This document shows, one piece after another, positions 51,900 to 62,329 of a stretch of DNA of 64,000 nt. The stretch is from contig NZ_JAFBFW010000012.1 in NCBI RefSeq assembly GCF_016909495.1, positions 1 through 64,000 of the forward strand. Reading direction: 5' to 3'. The number at the start of each line of letters is the position of its first letter. Position 1 is the stretch's first letter. The notes under the pieces were generated by a model. The model made no database searches and had not been told where the DNA came from. It saw only the letters and a list, made by a program, of their open reading frames with translations. The DNA is from Pantoea coffeiphila (lineage in GTDB: Bacteria > Pseudomonadota > Gammaproteobacteria > Enterobacterales > Enterobacteriaceae). The translations under genes were made by a program, and so were the position numbers.

Positions 51900-51976
51900 T
51901 GGTCGGCGAGAGAGGATTCGAACCTCCGACCCACTGGTCCCAAACCAGTTGCGCTACCAAGCTGCGCTACTCGCCG
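51900..51976 (-). tRNA. proM: tRNA-Pro(UGG), proximal copy
   Basis: A 77-base tRNA with encoded CCA, closely matching E. coli proM (CGGCGAGTAGCGCAGCTTGG at the 5' end). The anticodon is UGG. It lies 30 bases downstream of tRNA-Leu. Confidence 0.95.
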
Positions 51977-52006
51977 AACATAACTTCTTTTTACTTAAAG
52001 ATTTTG

Positions 52007-52093
52007 TGGTGCGAAGAGAGGGACTTGAACCCTCACGTCCGTAAGAACACTAACACCTGAAGCTAGCGCGTCTACCAATTCCGCCACCTTCGC
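52007..52093 (-). tRNA. leuT: tRNA-Leu(CAG)
   Basis: An 87-base class II tRNA with a long variable arm and encoded CCA. Anticodon loop CTTCAGGTG gives CAG. Sequence and operon position match E. coli leuT, 13 bases after tRNA-His. Confidence 0.95.
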
Positions 52094-52106
52094 ATTCAAC
52101 AAAATC

Positions 52107-52183
52107 TGGGGTGGCTAATGGGACTCGAACCCACGACAACTGGAATCACAATCCAGGGCTCTACCAACTGAGCTATAGCCACC
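52107..52183 (-). tRNA. hisR: tRNA-His(GUG)
   Basis: A 77-base tRNA beginning GGTGGCTATAGCTCAG, with the extra 5' G typical of tRNA-His and encoded CCA. The anticodon loop ATTGTGATT gives GUG. It matches E. coli hisR. Confidence 0.95.
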
Positions 52184-52255
52184 ACAACTACTTCCGACTT
52201 CTTACTTCTTATAACGCGGTAATGATACCACCGCAGCTCTTGCGCACAAACTTAA

Positions 52256-52332
<77 letters not shown>

Positions 52333-52353
52333 GTAGCGCCGTTGCGGATGTGC

Positions 52354-52382
52354 ATACTACGGATAGGAGCCTTACCTGTCCA
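52354..52382 (-). promoter_or_regulatory. Promoter of the tRNA operon
   Basis: On the minus strand a -35 TGGACA (52377-52382), a 17-base spacer and -10 TAGTAT (52354-52359) precede argX by about 22 bases. The GC-rich bases after the -10 fit a stable-RNA promoter. Confidence 0.65.
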
Positions 52383-52510
52383 GTGCTTTTTTCACAAAAA
52401 AACGCGTTTGATTACGCTTTGTGCATTCCGTCTAAACTCGCAGCATTTTTCCGCCTTTTCGGACGGAAAAACCACGGCAGCAACGAATTACCGTCGCAAT
52501 TTATCCAGAA

Positions 52511-53251
52511 TTAAAGATCGCCTTTCCAGTGATAGTTGAGATATTTCAGCAATCTGAGCTGGCGTTTAAGACGCGACGGTTGTGAAAGTAAGCGATAGAG
52601 CCACTCCAGACCCATTTTTTGCCAAATTCTGGGGGCGCGTTTAACGTGGCCGGTAAACACATCGTAGGTGCCCCCCACGCCCATATACAACGCATCCGGA
52701 TAAAAAGCCTTGCAGTCACGCATTAGCAGCTCCTGCCGAGGCGATCCCATGGCCACCGTGACCAGCTTTGCTCCGCTGGCAACGATACGCGCCAGCAGTG
52801 CATCACGCTGGTCAGGCGTGAAATAGCCATCCTGCGCCCCCACAATATTCACATTCCACTGACGGCGCAGTTTATCCTGGGTTTGCTCAAGCACGTCAGG
52901 ACGCCCGCCAATCAGAAATACCGGCGTACCCTCGCGCCCGGCCCTCTCCATGAGTGCCTCCCACAGGTCGGCCCCGGCAATCCGGGATACCTGAGCCTGC
53001 GGGTACTTCTTACGAATCGAACGCACAATGCTGATGCCGTCGGCATAGCGATATTCGGCAGCGTTAATGAGATTAAAGATTTCGGCATCATTTTCCGCCG
53101 TCAAAACCTTTTCCGCATTGATCGCTACCAGCGTTCCACTCTTCAGCTTTCCATCCTGATTGAGGTAATCAACAAACTCCGCCATATCGCGAAACCCGGC
53201 CAGCGACAGGCCACGAATTTGATACTGCGGCACGGTTACAGAGGCATGCAT
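52511..53251 (-). CDS. wecG: UDP-N-acetyl-D-mannosaminuronate transferase WecG
   Basis: WecG adds ManNAcA to undecaprenyl-PP-GlcNAc (lipid I) to form ECA lipid II at the cytosolic membrane face. The ATG at 53251 gives 246 residues, as in E. coli. The family (GT26, WecG/TagA/CpsF) core is clear: [36 protein letters not shown] and [20 protein letters not shown]. It is the last gene of the ECA cluster. Confidence 0.96.
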   Translation of the reverse strand: MHASVTVPQYQIRGLSLAGFRDMAEFVDYLNQDGKLKSGTLVAINAEKVLTAENDAEIFNLINAAEYRYADGISIVRSIRKKYPQAQVSRIAGADLWEALMERAGREGTPVFLIGGRPDVLEQTQDKLRRQWNVNIVGAQDGYFTPDQRDALLARIVASGAKLVTVAMGSPRQELLMRDCKAFYPDALYMGVGGTYDVFTGHVKRAPRIWQKMGLEWLYRLLSQPSRLKRQLRLLKYLNYHWKGDL

Positions 53252-53273
53252 GGTATTTACCTTAAGTCTGAAA

Positions 53274-54641
53274 TCAAAACGGCCCGCTTGCCGCATCCGG
53301 CTGTGCGGCAAGCGGGCGAATACCGGTACGGTCGCGGACTAAGCCCGCGCTATCCAGTAACCAGTACAGCAGCTTCGCCACCACCACGCAGACCGCAAAA
53401 ATGACACAGAAGAACACCACTCTGGAAGCAAACGCATCCAGACCTTCTCGCGCCAGTACAATCATGTTAAACACCGCACCAAAGCAGAAGCTTTGCAGGA
53501 TCGCGGCCTTATAGCGGTTCTGTTCCTGCTGGCCTTTTTCATACAGCCAGTCAAACCATTTAATAATCAGCCCGACCGCAACGGCACCGAGTGGAATAAA
53601 CAGCGCGCCGCCCATGACCAGCAGTGAGCCAATAAGCGTCGGTGATATCGCCAGACCGGAGTGGTTATCCAGTACTTCCCAGGTAAAGTAGTTCGCACTG
53701 TTCAGCACCAGCGACGGGCGGCCGTGCCACAGCCAGCTGGGGATGAATACGTAGAAATCCCGTACGATCGGTGCCAGCCCCTGGAAACTGATTTTGTCGT
53801 AGTTTTGCAGCAATAACCCCAGATTCTCCCACGGCGAGAACGTATCGCGGGTGAGGTAGAGGAAGGTGTAAAACGCCTCCGAGCCGCTCACATCCAGGTT
53901 GTAGCGTTTTAGCGCCAGCCAGAACATGCCGACAATGCCGCCGACGCCCGCCAGCACCAGCATCCACAGGGTGATCCAGCCGCGGATAATGCCGATAAAC
54001 AGGAACAGGGCGAAGGCGATAATAATGTTGGCGCGCGTACCGCCCACAATCACATAGGTCAGCAATCCGAAGGCAACGGTACTGACTAAAAACAGCAGCC
54101 AGCCGCGAAAATCCTGCTTCAGGAAGTAGACCACCAGCATCGCCGGGATAAAGAAGTAGAAGAAGCGCTTCAGAGCAACGCCCGAAACATCCGCCGAGAA
54201 AATCTGACTGTAGCTGTGCAGTTTGAACAGCAGGAAGCCGTTGTGCATGAAGAACACGCTGACCGTGCCCAGCGCGACCAGCGCCAGCAATATCCAGCTC
54301 AGATTCGCCTCCACCCGGTTGATGGTGAACACCTGCCGCGGTGGCCTGGTGCTGCGTGCCCGCAGCCGGGTTTTATAGCTTACGTAGTAGATGGCATAGA
54401 AGCAGCTCGCCGCCAGCAACGCCTGTAGCAGGAATTCCGGCGGCACCACGGCGACGTTAAAGCCAAACACCAGCACGCTGGTAAACGGAAAGCCAAAGAA
54501 GAAGGTCAGCAAGAACAGCAGCGAGAAGAAAACATTAAAATTGAACCGCACCCGGCGGAACTCGCGCCAGGTCAGCGTCAGGATAAATCCAGCGCCCAGC
54601 AGCCAGACCACCAGCAGCCCGGAAAATTCTAATAAACTCAT
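53274..54641 (-). CDS. wzyE: ECA polymerase WzyE
   Basis: WzyE polymerises ECA trisaccharide repeats on the periplasmic side of the inner membrane. The 455-residue polytopic protein (E. coli 450) has about eleven hydrophobic helices and the usual variable Wzy sequence. It lies 22 bases upstream of wecG and overlaps wecF by four bases. Confidence 0.94.
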   Translation of the reverse strand: MSLLEFSGLLVVWLLGAGFILTLTWREFRRVRFNFNVFFSLLFLLTFFFGFPFTSVLVFGFNVAVVPPEFLLQALLAASCFYAIYYVSYKTRLRARSTRPPRQVFTINRVEANLSWILLALVALGTVSVFFMHNGFLLFKLHSYSQIFSADVSGVALKRFFYFFIPAMLVVYFLKQDFRGWLLFLVSTVAFGLLTYVIVGGTRANIIIAFALFLFIGIIRGWITLWMLVLAGVGGIVGMFWLALKRYNLDVSGSEAFYTFLYLTRDTFSPWENLGLLLQNYDKISFQGLAPIVRDFYVFIPSWLWHGRPSLVLNSANYFTWEVLDNHSGLAISPTLIGSLLVMGGALFIPLGAVAVGLIIKWFDWLYEKGQQEQNRYKAAILQSFCFGAVFNMIVLAREGLDAFASRVVFFCVIFAVCVVVAKLLYWLLDSAGLVRDRTGIRPLAAQPDAASGPF

Positions 54642-55714
54642 ACGCTTTCTCCCTCAACCAGCCGCAGTGCCTGCTGCCAGCCCGCCAGATAGCCCGGTTC
54701 AAAAAAGGCAATCTGCTGCTTATCCATCAGGCTCAGCTGCCGCTGCGCCTCGCTGACCGTCGCGGCATCCAGCGCGTCACCGGTAAACAGTACCGGCACC
54801 TGCTGCTCAACCAGATCCTGCCAGAACGGGTTTTTACGATTCAGGACAAACGGAATGTTGGCCTGAATCAGCAGGCACAGCGTGCCGATCCCCTGCTGGC
54901 GTTCAAAGATAAACCAGCCGAGATCGCAGCCGGAGATCAGCTGCAGATAGTCACTGAATTCAATTTTCTCCGTCAGCAGCTTTACCTGACTGGAGGTAAA
55001 CAGCGCATCGGCTGCGGCACGCACGCGGGAGATATAGACGTCATTATTCGCCGGATAGCCCAGCGGCACGACAACCTTCACTTCATCACCGAACTGCTGA
55101 TGGATCTCCTGTAGCGCCTGGATATGGCGGTTGCTGGCATCACCCGAGTTGCCCAGCAGGATCGTCAGTGGGCCTTGATGAGGCTGAGCGACAGGGACAT
55201 TCTGCGCCAGGCGCGTTGGGAAATAGAGCAGCGACGCGGGCACGCGCGGGTGGCGCTGATGGAAATGATTGATATCACCCCGTGTAGCAAACACCTGCGC
55301 CACGCGCTTCTGCGCCTGCCGACGCAGCAGATAGAACAGGCGGAATTTCAGGCTGGTCGCGTCCTCGTACAGATCCGCTCCCCAGATATGCCAGTAGAGC
55401 TGTGAACGCGAAATCTTCCCCGCCAGCAGCGCCAGCCAAAGCTTAGGATTAAACTGGCCGTGGCAGAAGAAGCGCGTCTCACGCTGGCGACGAGCCAAAG
55501 TGATAACCGCTTCGGCCAGCGCGTTTTTATCCGCGAAAACGCGTATCTGTAACTGGGGATACTGCTCCGCCACAGAGGGCTGGTTTGACACCAGCCAGAA
55601 CTGACGCGGGGCCGCCGTGGGCACCACGTCATAAATTACCTGGTTAAAAAAGCCCAGAACCGTCTGATTATGATGCGGTATATCCGAGCCTAAAAGATGG
55701 ATTACTGTGGTCAT
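54638..55714 (-). CDS. wecF: TDP-Fuc4NAc:lipid II Fuc4NAc transferase WecF
   Basis: WecF (RffT) adds 4-acetamido-4,6-dideoxygalactose to ECA lipid II, completing the trisaccharide (lipid III). The 358 residues (E. coli 359) match the GT56 family throughout; examples are [20 protein letters not shown] and [12 protein letters not shown]. It joins wzxE by a one-base overlap and wzyE by four bases. Confidence 0.95.
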   Translation of the reverse strand: MTTVIHLLGSDIPHHNQTVLGFFNQVIYDVVPTAAPRQFWLVSNQPSVAEQYPQLQIRVFADKNALAEAVITLARRQRETRFFCHGQFNPKLWLALLAGKISRSQLYWHIWGADLYEDATSLKFRLFYLLRRQAQKRVAQVFATRGDINHFHQRHPRVPASLLYFPTRLAQNVPVAQPHQGPLTILLGNSGDASNRHIQALQEIHQQFGDEVKVVVPLGYPANNDVYISRVRAAADALFTSSQVKLLTEKIEFSDYLQLISGCDLGWFIFERQQGIGTLCLLIQANIPFVLNRKNPFWQDLVEQQVPVLFTGDALDAATVSEAQRQLSLMDKQQIAFFEPGYLAGWQQALRLVEGESV

Positions 55715-56961
55715 TATCGTCTACGGTAGAGAGTAAATACGCCTGCACAGAGCGCAAAGTAAGCGATATAGGTCGCCATATATGCCTGCGCCGCCCCTGC
55801 CGCACCGTGCAGCGGGATCAGCCAGCGGGAAAATCCAGTGAGCAGGATAAACTGGCTCACTTCGGTCAGAATGTAAAAACGCAGTGATGCCTTCGCTATC
55901 ACCAGATAACCAAAGACATAGCAGCCAACCTTCAGCACATCGCCAATCAGCTGCCAGACAAACAGATCGCGCATGCCGGTAAACTGGCTGGAGAACAGCA
56001 GCCAGATGGCAAAGTCGCGCAGCAGCCAGACGCAGAAACTGGCCACCATTACCGCCGGGAGAACAAAGCGCAGCGCGCGAATAATCTCCCGAGAAATATC
56101 CGCTTTATTCTCCAGTCTCGCCAGCGTTGGCAGCAGCCAGACGCTAAACGAGGCGGTAATAAACTGCAGATAGGCGTCGGAGATGCTGCTTACCCCCTGC
56201 CACAGCCCTACCTGCTCCCAGCCCGCGTGCTCCTGCAGCAAATTACGCATCATCACCCACGCCACCGGCAGCGTGACGGCAGTAATCAGCGCCATCACCG
56301 TAAACTTGCCGAGCTGACGGGCATACTGCGGCTGCAACACCGGCAGCAAATAGTGCATCGGCAGATGGTCACGACGGGCCAGCACCGCCATCGCCGGGAT
56401 CATCACCAACGCGGGCACCATCGCCAGCCCAACCAGCGCGCCGCCGTAGTCACCCAGCCAGTAGCAGACAAACCATGCCGCCACGCCGATGATGCTGCCC
56501 ACAATCAGCGCCAGCGCATTCCCGGCCGCATCGCGGAAGCCTTTGACGATCGCCAGCGCCAGGTTAGCCCAGGCGATGCCCAGCTGTAAAAACGCCACGA
56601 TGCGAATCACCTGCTGGTACTTCACATCATCAAACAGCGCCTGACTGATGGGGGCGGCAAACAGCAGGAAACCGACCGCCAGCAGCAGCGAAAACCCGAG
56701 AACCATCGCCGACGCCGTGCCGGTCACCGCACGCAGCTCCTTCGGCTGCTGCTGGTGCTGCGCCACCAGTTTGGTCACGCCGTTGAAGATCCCTGCCCCT
56801 GCCAGCACGCCCAGCACGGTAATCAGCTGGCGGAAGTTACCCGCCTGCCCCACGCCCGACGGGCCGTAGGACACCGCTAACATCTTCACCACCAGCAACC
56901 CGGCAGCAATCTTAATCAGCGTGGACGCGGCGGTCCACACGGAAGCTCTGGCCAACGACAT
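55714..56961 (-). CDS. wzxE: ECA lipid III flippase WzxE
   Basis: WzxE moves completed ECA lipid III across the inner membrane. The ATG at 56961 gives 415 residues (E. coli 416) and the start [18 protein letters not shown], whereas a longer in-frame extension overlaps wecE. It is a MOP-superfamily protein with about twelve helices and the conserved [17 protein letters not shown]. The ATG follows the wecE stop by one base. Confidence 0.95.
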   Translation of the reverse strand: MSLARASVWTAASTLIKIAAGLLVVKMLAVSYGPSGVGQAGNFRQLITVLGVLAGAGIFNGVTKLVAQHQQQPKELRAVTGTASAMVLGFSLLLAVGFLLFAAPISQALFDDVKYQQVIRIVAFLQLGIAWANLALAIVKGFRDAAGNALALIVGSIIGVAAWFVCYWLGDYGGALVGLAMVPALVMIPAMAVLARRDHLPMHYLLPVLQPQYARQLGKFTVMALITAVTLPVAWVMMRNLLQEHAGWEQVGLWQGVSSISDAYLQFITASFSVWLLPTLARLENKADISREIIRALRFVLPAVMVASFCVWLLRDFAIWLLFSSQFTGMRDLFVWQLIGDVLKVGCYVFGYLVIAKASLRFYILTEVSQFILLTGFSRWLIPLHGAAGAAQAYMATYIAYFALCAGVFTLYRRR

Positions 56962-56962
56962 A

Positions 56963-58093
56963 TCAGGAAAGATAGCTGCGTAAGGAGCCAATTACCGTTT
57001 TCTGATTATTATCAGAAAGGTTATAGAACAACGGCAGCCTCAGCAGGCGGTCACTGTCCTGCTGGGTATAGCGATCGGTACCGTGGAAACGGCCAAAGCG
57101 CTGCCCGGCAGGCGAACTGTGCAGCGGGATGTAGTGGAACACCGCCATGATTTCGGCCTCTTTCAGCCAGGAAATCAACGCGGTGCGGTCGTCGTTATCA
57201 CGCAGCTTCAGGTAGAACATATGTGCGTTGTGCTCGCAGTCTGCCGGGATGCCCGGCAGAGAGATCCGTCCACGCGCGGCAAACGGTTCCAGCGCGGTGT
57301 AGTAATTTTGCCAGAGGTGTAAACGCTGCTGGTTAATGCGCTCCGCCGCCTCCAGCTGCGCCCAGAGATAGGCGGCCTGCAAATCGGCCATCAGGTAGCT
57401 GGAGCCGATGTCGCGCCAGGTATATTTGTCCACCTGCCCACGGAAGAACTGGCTGCGGTTAGTGCCTTTTTCGCGGATGATTTCCGCACGCTCAACCAGC
57501 GCCGCATCATTAATCAGCGTCGCCCCGCCCTCGCCCCCGGCGGTGTAGTTCTTCGTTTCGTGGAAGCTGAAGCAGCCGATATGGCCAATGGTGCCCAGCG
57601 CGCGGCCTTTATACGTCGACATCACGCCCTGCGCGGCATCTTCGATCACCCAGAGTTTATGTTTCTTCGCCAGCGCCATAATGGTGTCCATCTCGCAGGC
57701 CACGCCCGCATAGTGGACCGGCACGATCGCCTTAGTGCGCTCGGTGATCGCCGCTTCAATCAGCGTCTCGTCAAGATTCATCGTATCCGGGCGCACGTCG
57801 ATAAAGACAATGGTGGCACCGCGCAGAACGAAGGCATTGGCGGTAGAGACAAACGTGTAGCTCGGCATAATCACTTCATCGCCGGGCTGGATGTCGATCA
57901 GGATCGCGGCCATTTCCAGCGAGGCGGTACAGGACGGGGTCAGCAGCACCTTACGGCTGCCAAACCGCTGTTCCATCCACTGCTGGCAGCGGCGGGTAAA
58001 GCCGCCATCGCCGCACAGCTTACCGCTGCCCATGGCCGACTGCATATATTCAAGTTCAGTTCCCACCACCGGTGGTGCGTTAAACGGGATCAT
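56963..58093 (-). CDS. wecE: dTDP-4-amino-4,6-dideoxygalactose transaminase WecE
   Basis: WecE is the PLP-dependent aminotransferase that makes dTDP-Fuc4N. The 376 residues equal E. coli. The PLP lysine is Lys181 in SFHETKNYTAGGEGG; EDAAQGV and the N-terminal IPFNAPPVVGTEL are conserved. It overlaps wecD by four bases. Its substrate comes from RffG/RffH, whose genes are not in this cluster. Confidence 0.96.
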   Translation of the reverse strand: MIPFNAPPVVGTELEYMQSAMGSGKLCGDGGFTRRCQQWMEQRFGSRKVLLTPSCTASLEMAAILIDIQPGDEVIMPSYTFVSTANAFVLRGATIVFIDVRPDTMNLDETLIEAAITERTKAIVPVHYAGVACEMDTIMALAKKHKLWVIEDAAQGVMSTYKGRALGTIGHIGCFSFHETKNYTAGGEGGATLINDAALVERAEIIREKGTNRSQFFRGQVDKYTWRDIGSSYLMADLQAAYLWAQLEAAERINQQRLHLWQNYYTALEPFAARGRISLPGIPADCEHNAHMFYLKLRDNDDRTALISWLKEAEIMAVFHYIPLHSSPAGQRFGRFHGTDRYTQQDSDRLLRLPLFYNLSDNNQKTVIGSLRSYLS

Positions 58094-58785
58094 GGCGTTT
58101 TCCTGTATAACCAGTAGGCGGTACGTTCAATCACGCCACCGCAGCGAAGATAGAGGCGCAGCGCAGCAAGGTTACCCAGCTGCGTTGCAACGTGAAGTCG
58201 GGTCAGACGCCGGGCACGGCACCAGTCATTTGCCGCATCCATCAGCCGCTGGCCAATCCCTAATCCCTGATAAGCGGGCAGCACGGCCAGTAGCCCAATG
58301 CGCGCCGTCCGGTCCTCCAGCTCGCGCAGAGAGACAAAGCCCTGCATAACACCCTGCTCATCCACCGCCAGCAGGCACTGATGGTCGAAAGTGCCGCGAA
58401 CGGCGTTCTCAATCCACTGCGCGTAGAAGCGTCCGCTGTCACCCGCAGCAAACCAGGGCGCGCGAAAGCGGCTCCAGATAAAGGCTTCACTCGCCGCCTG
58501 CCGCAGGGCCGGAATATGTTCGCCGCGGGCGATGCGAATACCGGTCGGGCGCTCAGCGGGGGTGATGCCCAGCACGCAATCCGCCTCGCCCTCCACCATG
58601 CTGAAGCCCAGAGCGCTGAGCGCATCCAGCTCGGCACTTTGCTGTGCCAGCACTTTCACCTGTACCAGCGGCCAGTCATCCAGTACGGCAATATCCAGCG
58701 GCGTTTCGCCCTGCAATTCCAGCAGGGCACTTCGCTGACCGAAAAATGCATTTTCCCAGACGAGAGGTTTAAGCGTGGCAAACAT
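58090..58785 (-). CDS. wecD: dTDP-fucosamine acetyltransferase WecD
   Basis: WecD acetylates dTDP-Fuc4N to dTDP-Fuc4NAc with acetyl-CoA. The ATG at 58785 has a strong ribosome site GGAGG and gives 231 residues (E. coli 224); a GTG four codons earlier would overlap that site. The C-terminal GNAT domain has the acetyl-CoA loop LPAYQGLGIGQRLM, and the signature FRAPWFAAGDSGRFYAQWIE. It lies 36 bases after wecC. Confidence 0.94.
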   Translation of the reverse strand: MFATLKPLVWENAFFGQRSALLELQGETPLDIAVLDDWPLVQVKVLAQQSAELDALSALGFSMVEGEADCVLGITPAERPTGIRIARGEHIPALRQAASEAFIWSRFRAPWFAAGDSGRFYAQWIENAVRGTFDHQCLLAVDEQGVMQGFVSLRELEDRTARIGLLAVLPAYQGLGIGQRLMDAANDWCRARRLTRLHVATQLGNLAALRLYLRCGGVIERTAYWLYRKTP

Positions 58786-58821
58786 ACGCACCTCCACGGG
58801 CAGGAAAAGCGAGCCGGTTAA

Positions 58822-60084
58822 TCATCGCCACACGCCTTTGGTATCGACGATATAGCTCTGCTGCACGGCTTCCGGCCTGATGGCTTTAAACTGGCGGTGA
58901 TCGACCAGCATCACCAGCACATCTGCCTGCTGAAGCGCATCGTCCAGCGCCAGCAGCGTGACTTTATCGCGCAGTTTTTCCGGTAGCTGGTGTACGTGCG
59001 GCTCCACCACCAGCGTACTGCCCTGATGCCAGTCGGCAATCAGTCGGGTGACCTGCATCGCAGGGCTTTCCCGCAGATCGTCGATGTCCGGTTTAAACGC
59101 CAGACCAAAGCAGGCAATTTTCAGGTCGCTGGCGCGCTTATCGCTGGCCATCAGGCACTCTGCTACCCGCTGCTTCACCTGTTCCAATACCCAGTGGGGT
59201 TTAGCATCGTTGACTTCACGCGCGGTGCGGATCAAACGCGACTGCTGCGGGTTTTGCGCGACGATAAACCAGGGATCGACGGCAATACAGTGGCCGCCGA
59301 CGCCCGGTCCCGGCTGCAGGATATTCACCCGCGGATGGCGGTTAGCCAGGCGGATCAGCTCCCAGACATTAATTTTCTGCTCGGCGCAGATCAGCGAGAG
59401 TTCGTTGGCGAAGGCAATGTTGACGTCGCGGAAACTGTTCTCGGTGAGTTTGCACATTTCCGCGGTGCGGGCGTTGGTCACCACGCACTCACCTTCAAGG
59501 AACAGGTTGTACAGGTCACAGGCACGCTGCGAGCTGGTGGCGGTCATGCCGCCGATGACCCGATCGTTTTTAAACAGCTCAATCATGACCTGCCCCGGCA
59601 GCACGCGCTCCGGGCAATAGGCAATGTGGATATCCGACGCGTCGCCCGCCTGCTGCGGGAAGGTCAAATCGGGACGTTCACCGGCCAGCCATTCGGCCAT
59701 CTGCTCGGTGGCACCGACCGGCGACGTGGACTCCAGGATCACCAGATCGCCTTTCTTCAGCACCGGCGCAACCGAGGCCGCAGCGGCACGGACATAGGAC
59801 ATATCGGGCTGATGGTCGCCCTCAAACGGCGTAGGAACGGCGATCAGAAAAGCGTCAGCGGGTTCCGGCCGGGTGGCGGCACGTAAGAATCCCCCCTCAA
59901 CGGCGGTTTTCACCACCCGATCGAGGTCAGGTTCAACAATATGGATTTCACCACGGTTGATGGTATCCACTGCGTGGGCATTAACGTCAATGCCGATAAC
60001 CTGCTTCTGGCGTGAGGCAAAAGCCGCAGCGGTTGGCAGGCCGATATACCCCAGGCCGATAACTGAAATGGTGTTAAAATTCAT
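58822..60084 (-). CDS. wecC: UDP-N-acetyl-D-mannosamine dehydrogenase WecC
   Basis: WecC oxidises UDP-ManNAc twice to UDP-ManNAcA. The 420 residues equal E. coli. The NAD site is [17 protein letters not shown]; catalytic Cys is in [15 protein letters not shown], and the UDP-binding C-terminal domain has [20 protein letters not shown]. It overlaps wecB by four bases. In E. coli rffG follows; here wecD does. Confidence 0.96.
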   Translation of the reverse strand: MNFNTISVIGLGYIGLPTAAAFASRQKQVIGIDVNAHAVDTINRGEIHIVEPDLDRVVKTAVEGGFLRAATRPEPADAFLIAVPTPFEGDHQPDMSYVRAAAASVAPVLKKGDLVILESTSPVGATEQMAEWLAGERPDLTFPQQAGDASDIHIAYCPERVLPGQVMIELFKNDRVIGGMTATSSQRACDLYNLFLEGECVVTNARTAEMCKLTENSFRDVNIAFANELSLICAEQKINVWELIRLANRHPRVNILQPGPGVGGHCIAVDPWFIVAQNPQQSRLIRTAREVNDAKPHWVLEQVKQRVAECLMASDKRASDLKIACFGLAFKPDIDDLRESPAMQVTRLIADWHQGSTLVVEPHVHQLPEKLRDKVTLLALDDALQQADVLVMLVDHRQFKAIRPEAVQQSYIVDTKGVWR

Positions 60085-61211
60085 AATGTAATCCGATTAT
60101 TTTTTAATGCCTGCACGATGCGCTGGCAGGCGAGCCCGTCGCCGTAGGGATTATGTGCGTGACTCATTGTTTGCCAGGCTGCTTCATCGGTCAGCAGGCG
60201 GGTCACTTCACTGACTATTTTAGCGCCATCGGTCCCCACCAGCCTGACCGTACCGGCCTCAATCGCTTCGGGACGTTCAGTGGCATCGCGCATCACCAGC
60301 ACCGGTTTACCCAGCGACGGCGCTTCTTCCTGGATACCTCCGGAATCGGTGAGGATCAGCCAGGCCCTGTCCATCAGCCAGACAAACGGCAGGTACTCCT
60401 GCGGCTCTATCAGAATGATGTTGTCGATGCCTTTAAGGATACGATTCACCGGCTCGCTGACGTTCGGATTGAGGTGGACCGGATAAACAATTTGCAACTG
60501 CGGATGCAGACGGGCGATTTCAGCCAGTGCGTTACAGATACGCTCAAAACCACCGCCAAAGCTTTCCCGGCGGTGTCCGGTGACCAGCAACAGCTTTTTA
60601 TCGGCATCGAGAAAAGGGTATCTGGCCGCCAGACCGTTTCGCAGCTTTTCATCGCTTAGCACACGATCCCGCACCCAGAACAGCGCATCAATGACCGTAT
60701 TGCCCGTAACAAAAATACGCGAGTCAGGCAGATTTTCACGTACCAGGTTCTGCCTGGAACGTTCGGTCGGTGCAAAATGGTAGCTGGCAAGGTGCCCGGT
60801 CAGCGTGCGGTTAGCCTCTTCAGGCCAGGGAGAGTAGAGATCTCCGGTGCGTAAACCCGCTTCGATATGCCCGACGGGGATACGGTGATAAAACGCCGCC
60901 AGGCTGGCAGCCAGCGTGGTCGTAGTATCACCATGAACCAGCACTACGTCCGGGGTAAAATCGGCAAATACCGTTTTCAGCCCCTCCAGGATACGGCTGG
61001 TGATTTCGGTCAGCCCCTGTCCCGGGCGCATGATATTCAGATCGTAATCCGGCACCAGTGAGAACAGATGCAACACCTGATCCAGCATTTCGCGATGCTG
61101 GGCAGTAACGCACAGGCGGGACTCTATTTCATGATCCTGCGCCAGCGCATGGACCAGCGGGGCCATTTTAATTGCCTCGGGGCGCGTGCCAAAAACCGTT
61201 AATACTTTCAC
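60081..61211 (-). CDS. wecB: UDP-N-acetylglucosamine 2-epimerase WecB
   Basis: WecB converts UDP-GlcNAc to UDP-ManNAc for ECA. I chose the GTG at 61211, giving [20 protein letters not shown] and 376 residues as in E. coli, with GAGAG upstream; a longer reading is not conserved. Typical segments are [41 protein letters not shown] and [19 protein letters not shown]. It lies ten bases downstream of wzzE. Confidence 0.95.
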   Translation of the reverse strand: MKVLTVFGTRPEAIKMAPLVHALAQDHEIESRLCVTAQHREMLDQVLHLFSLVPDYDLNIMRPGQGLTEITSRILEGLKTVFADFTPDVVLVHGDTTTTLAASLAAFYHRIPVGHIEAGLRTGDLYSPWPEEANRTLTGHLASYHFAPTERSRQNLVRENLPDSRIFVTGNTVIDALFWVRDRVLSDEKLRNGLAARYPFLDADKKLLLVTGHRRESFGGGFERICNALAEIARLHPQLQIVYPVHLNPNVSEPVNRILKGIDNIILIEPQEYLPFVWLMDRAWLILTDSGGIQEEAPSLGKPVLVMRDATERPEAIEAGTVRLVGTDGAKIVSEVTRLLTDEAAWQTMSHAHNPYGDGLACQRIVQALKNNRITL

Positions 61212-61221
61212 CGTCGCTCTC

Positions 61222-62283
61222 TCAATTGGTCCGTTGATTAACAACATGACCTTTGCGAGGTCGGCGTATCAGCGCGGTCCCGGCGCCAGTCAGGGCACCT
61301 ACTGCCCCCCACATGATCATCAATAACAGACGACGCGGGCTGTCGCGGGTTACCGGCTCTTCCGGCGTACGCAAATAGCGCCAGGTCTGGAATGCTTTAA
61401 CCAGGGTTGGGCCAACATTGAGCGTAGCCAGCATGGCACGGTTCTGGTCGTACTCAACATCGTAAGAAGGGCCGCTGGCACGCAGGTTTTCCAGCCGCGC
61501 CTGCAGCATGGGCCGCCCCAGCAGGAACAGCTCAGAATCCGGTAGCTGCTCGGAAGGCGTATCGGTTTTCGTCTGCTCGAAACCCTGCTGCTGAGCAATC
61601 TTCAGCGCCTGCTCAACGCTGTGGATCTCACGATCGTAAATCGCGGTAGCGACCGCTTCCTGCCGTTTGATCTGCGCTTTTAGCTGGATGCTGCGCGCCG
61701 CCCATGCGCCGGCCAGCTCTTCATTCAGATGCGTCGTTGCGCGTCCATTGGCGAAAGCCACGTACTGGCGCAGCAGCGTATTAGCATCCCCTGAGGTTTC
61801 AGCCACCAGCTTAACGGTGTCATTGATGTTTTTCGCCGCATCTGCCGGTTGGAACTGGATATTGGCAATCAACTCATCCAATAACGCGGCATTTTCACGC
61901 GCGCTGCCGGTTTGACGCTGCTTGTAGTAATCGGACTGCAACCAGAAATCACGCCGGGTATCCCAGGCAGAAAGCTGCATGATAAATTCCTGGTACGCTT
62001 CATCCATAACGGTTGGCTGCGGTGCGTTCAGGTTAATATTTCCGGCGCGCTGATCCAGGTTATTGAGGAACTGCTGCTGGGAGTAAAAGCCGGACAGCAT
62101 GTTAACCGTCGGCCGATCGGTAATCGCCGTGGTACTCCATTTCGGCGTGACCACCAGCGTGTAGAGCCAGGCCAGCAGAGCAAACAGCACGCCTCCACCA
62201 ATAATCCAGAATTTACCGCGCCATAGCGCACAGCAAAGACCGCGAATATCCAGCTCGTTATCGGCAGCAACAGGATGGGTCAT
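61222..62283 (-). CDS. wzzE: ECA chain-length determinant WzzE
   Basis: WzzE sets the modal length of ECA chains. The 353-residue protein (E. coli 348) has the Wzz layout: membrane helix 1 (about 31-51, [20 protein letters not shown]), a large periplasmic domain with coiled helices and helix 2 near 318-341 ([20 protein letters not shown]) preceded by the Pro-rich segment [14 protein letters not shown]. It is 46 bases after wecA. Confidence 0.95.
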   Translation of the reverse strand: MTHPVAADNELDIRGLCCALWRGKFWIIGGGVLFALLAWLYTLVVTPKWSTTAITDRPTVNMLSGFYSQQQFLNNLDQRAGNINLNAPQPTVMDEAYQEFIMQLSAWDTRRDFWLQSDYYKQRQTGSARENAALLDELIANIQFQPADAAKNINDTVKLVAETSGDANTLLRQYVAFANGRATTHLNEELAGAWAARSIQLKAQIKRQEAVATAIYDREIHSVEQALKIAQQQGFEQTKTDTPSEQLPDSELFLLGRPMLQARLENLRASGPSYDVEYDQNRAMLATLNVGPTLVKAFQTWRYLRTPEEPVTRDSPRRLLLMIMWGAVGALTGAGTALIRRPRKGHVVNQRTN

Positions 62284-62329
62284 ACATCATTTCCTTATCG
62301 TCAGGGCATCTATCAATCAGTTAAAAAGC

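Noticed and set aside
51747..51976. Duplicated tRNA-Pro as attachment sites of an integrated element
   Set aside because: Only 76 bases separate the copies and no integrase or phage gene is near; gene duplication explains it better.
58990..59886. A 298-codon open frame on the plus strand
   Set aside because: It is antisense to wecC, a clearly functional gene, and looks like a GC-rich shadow frame with no domain.
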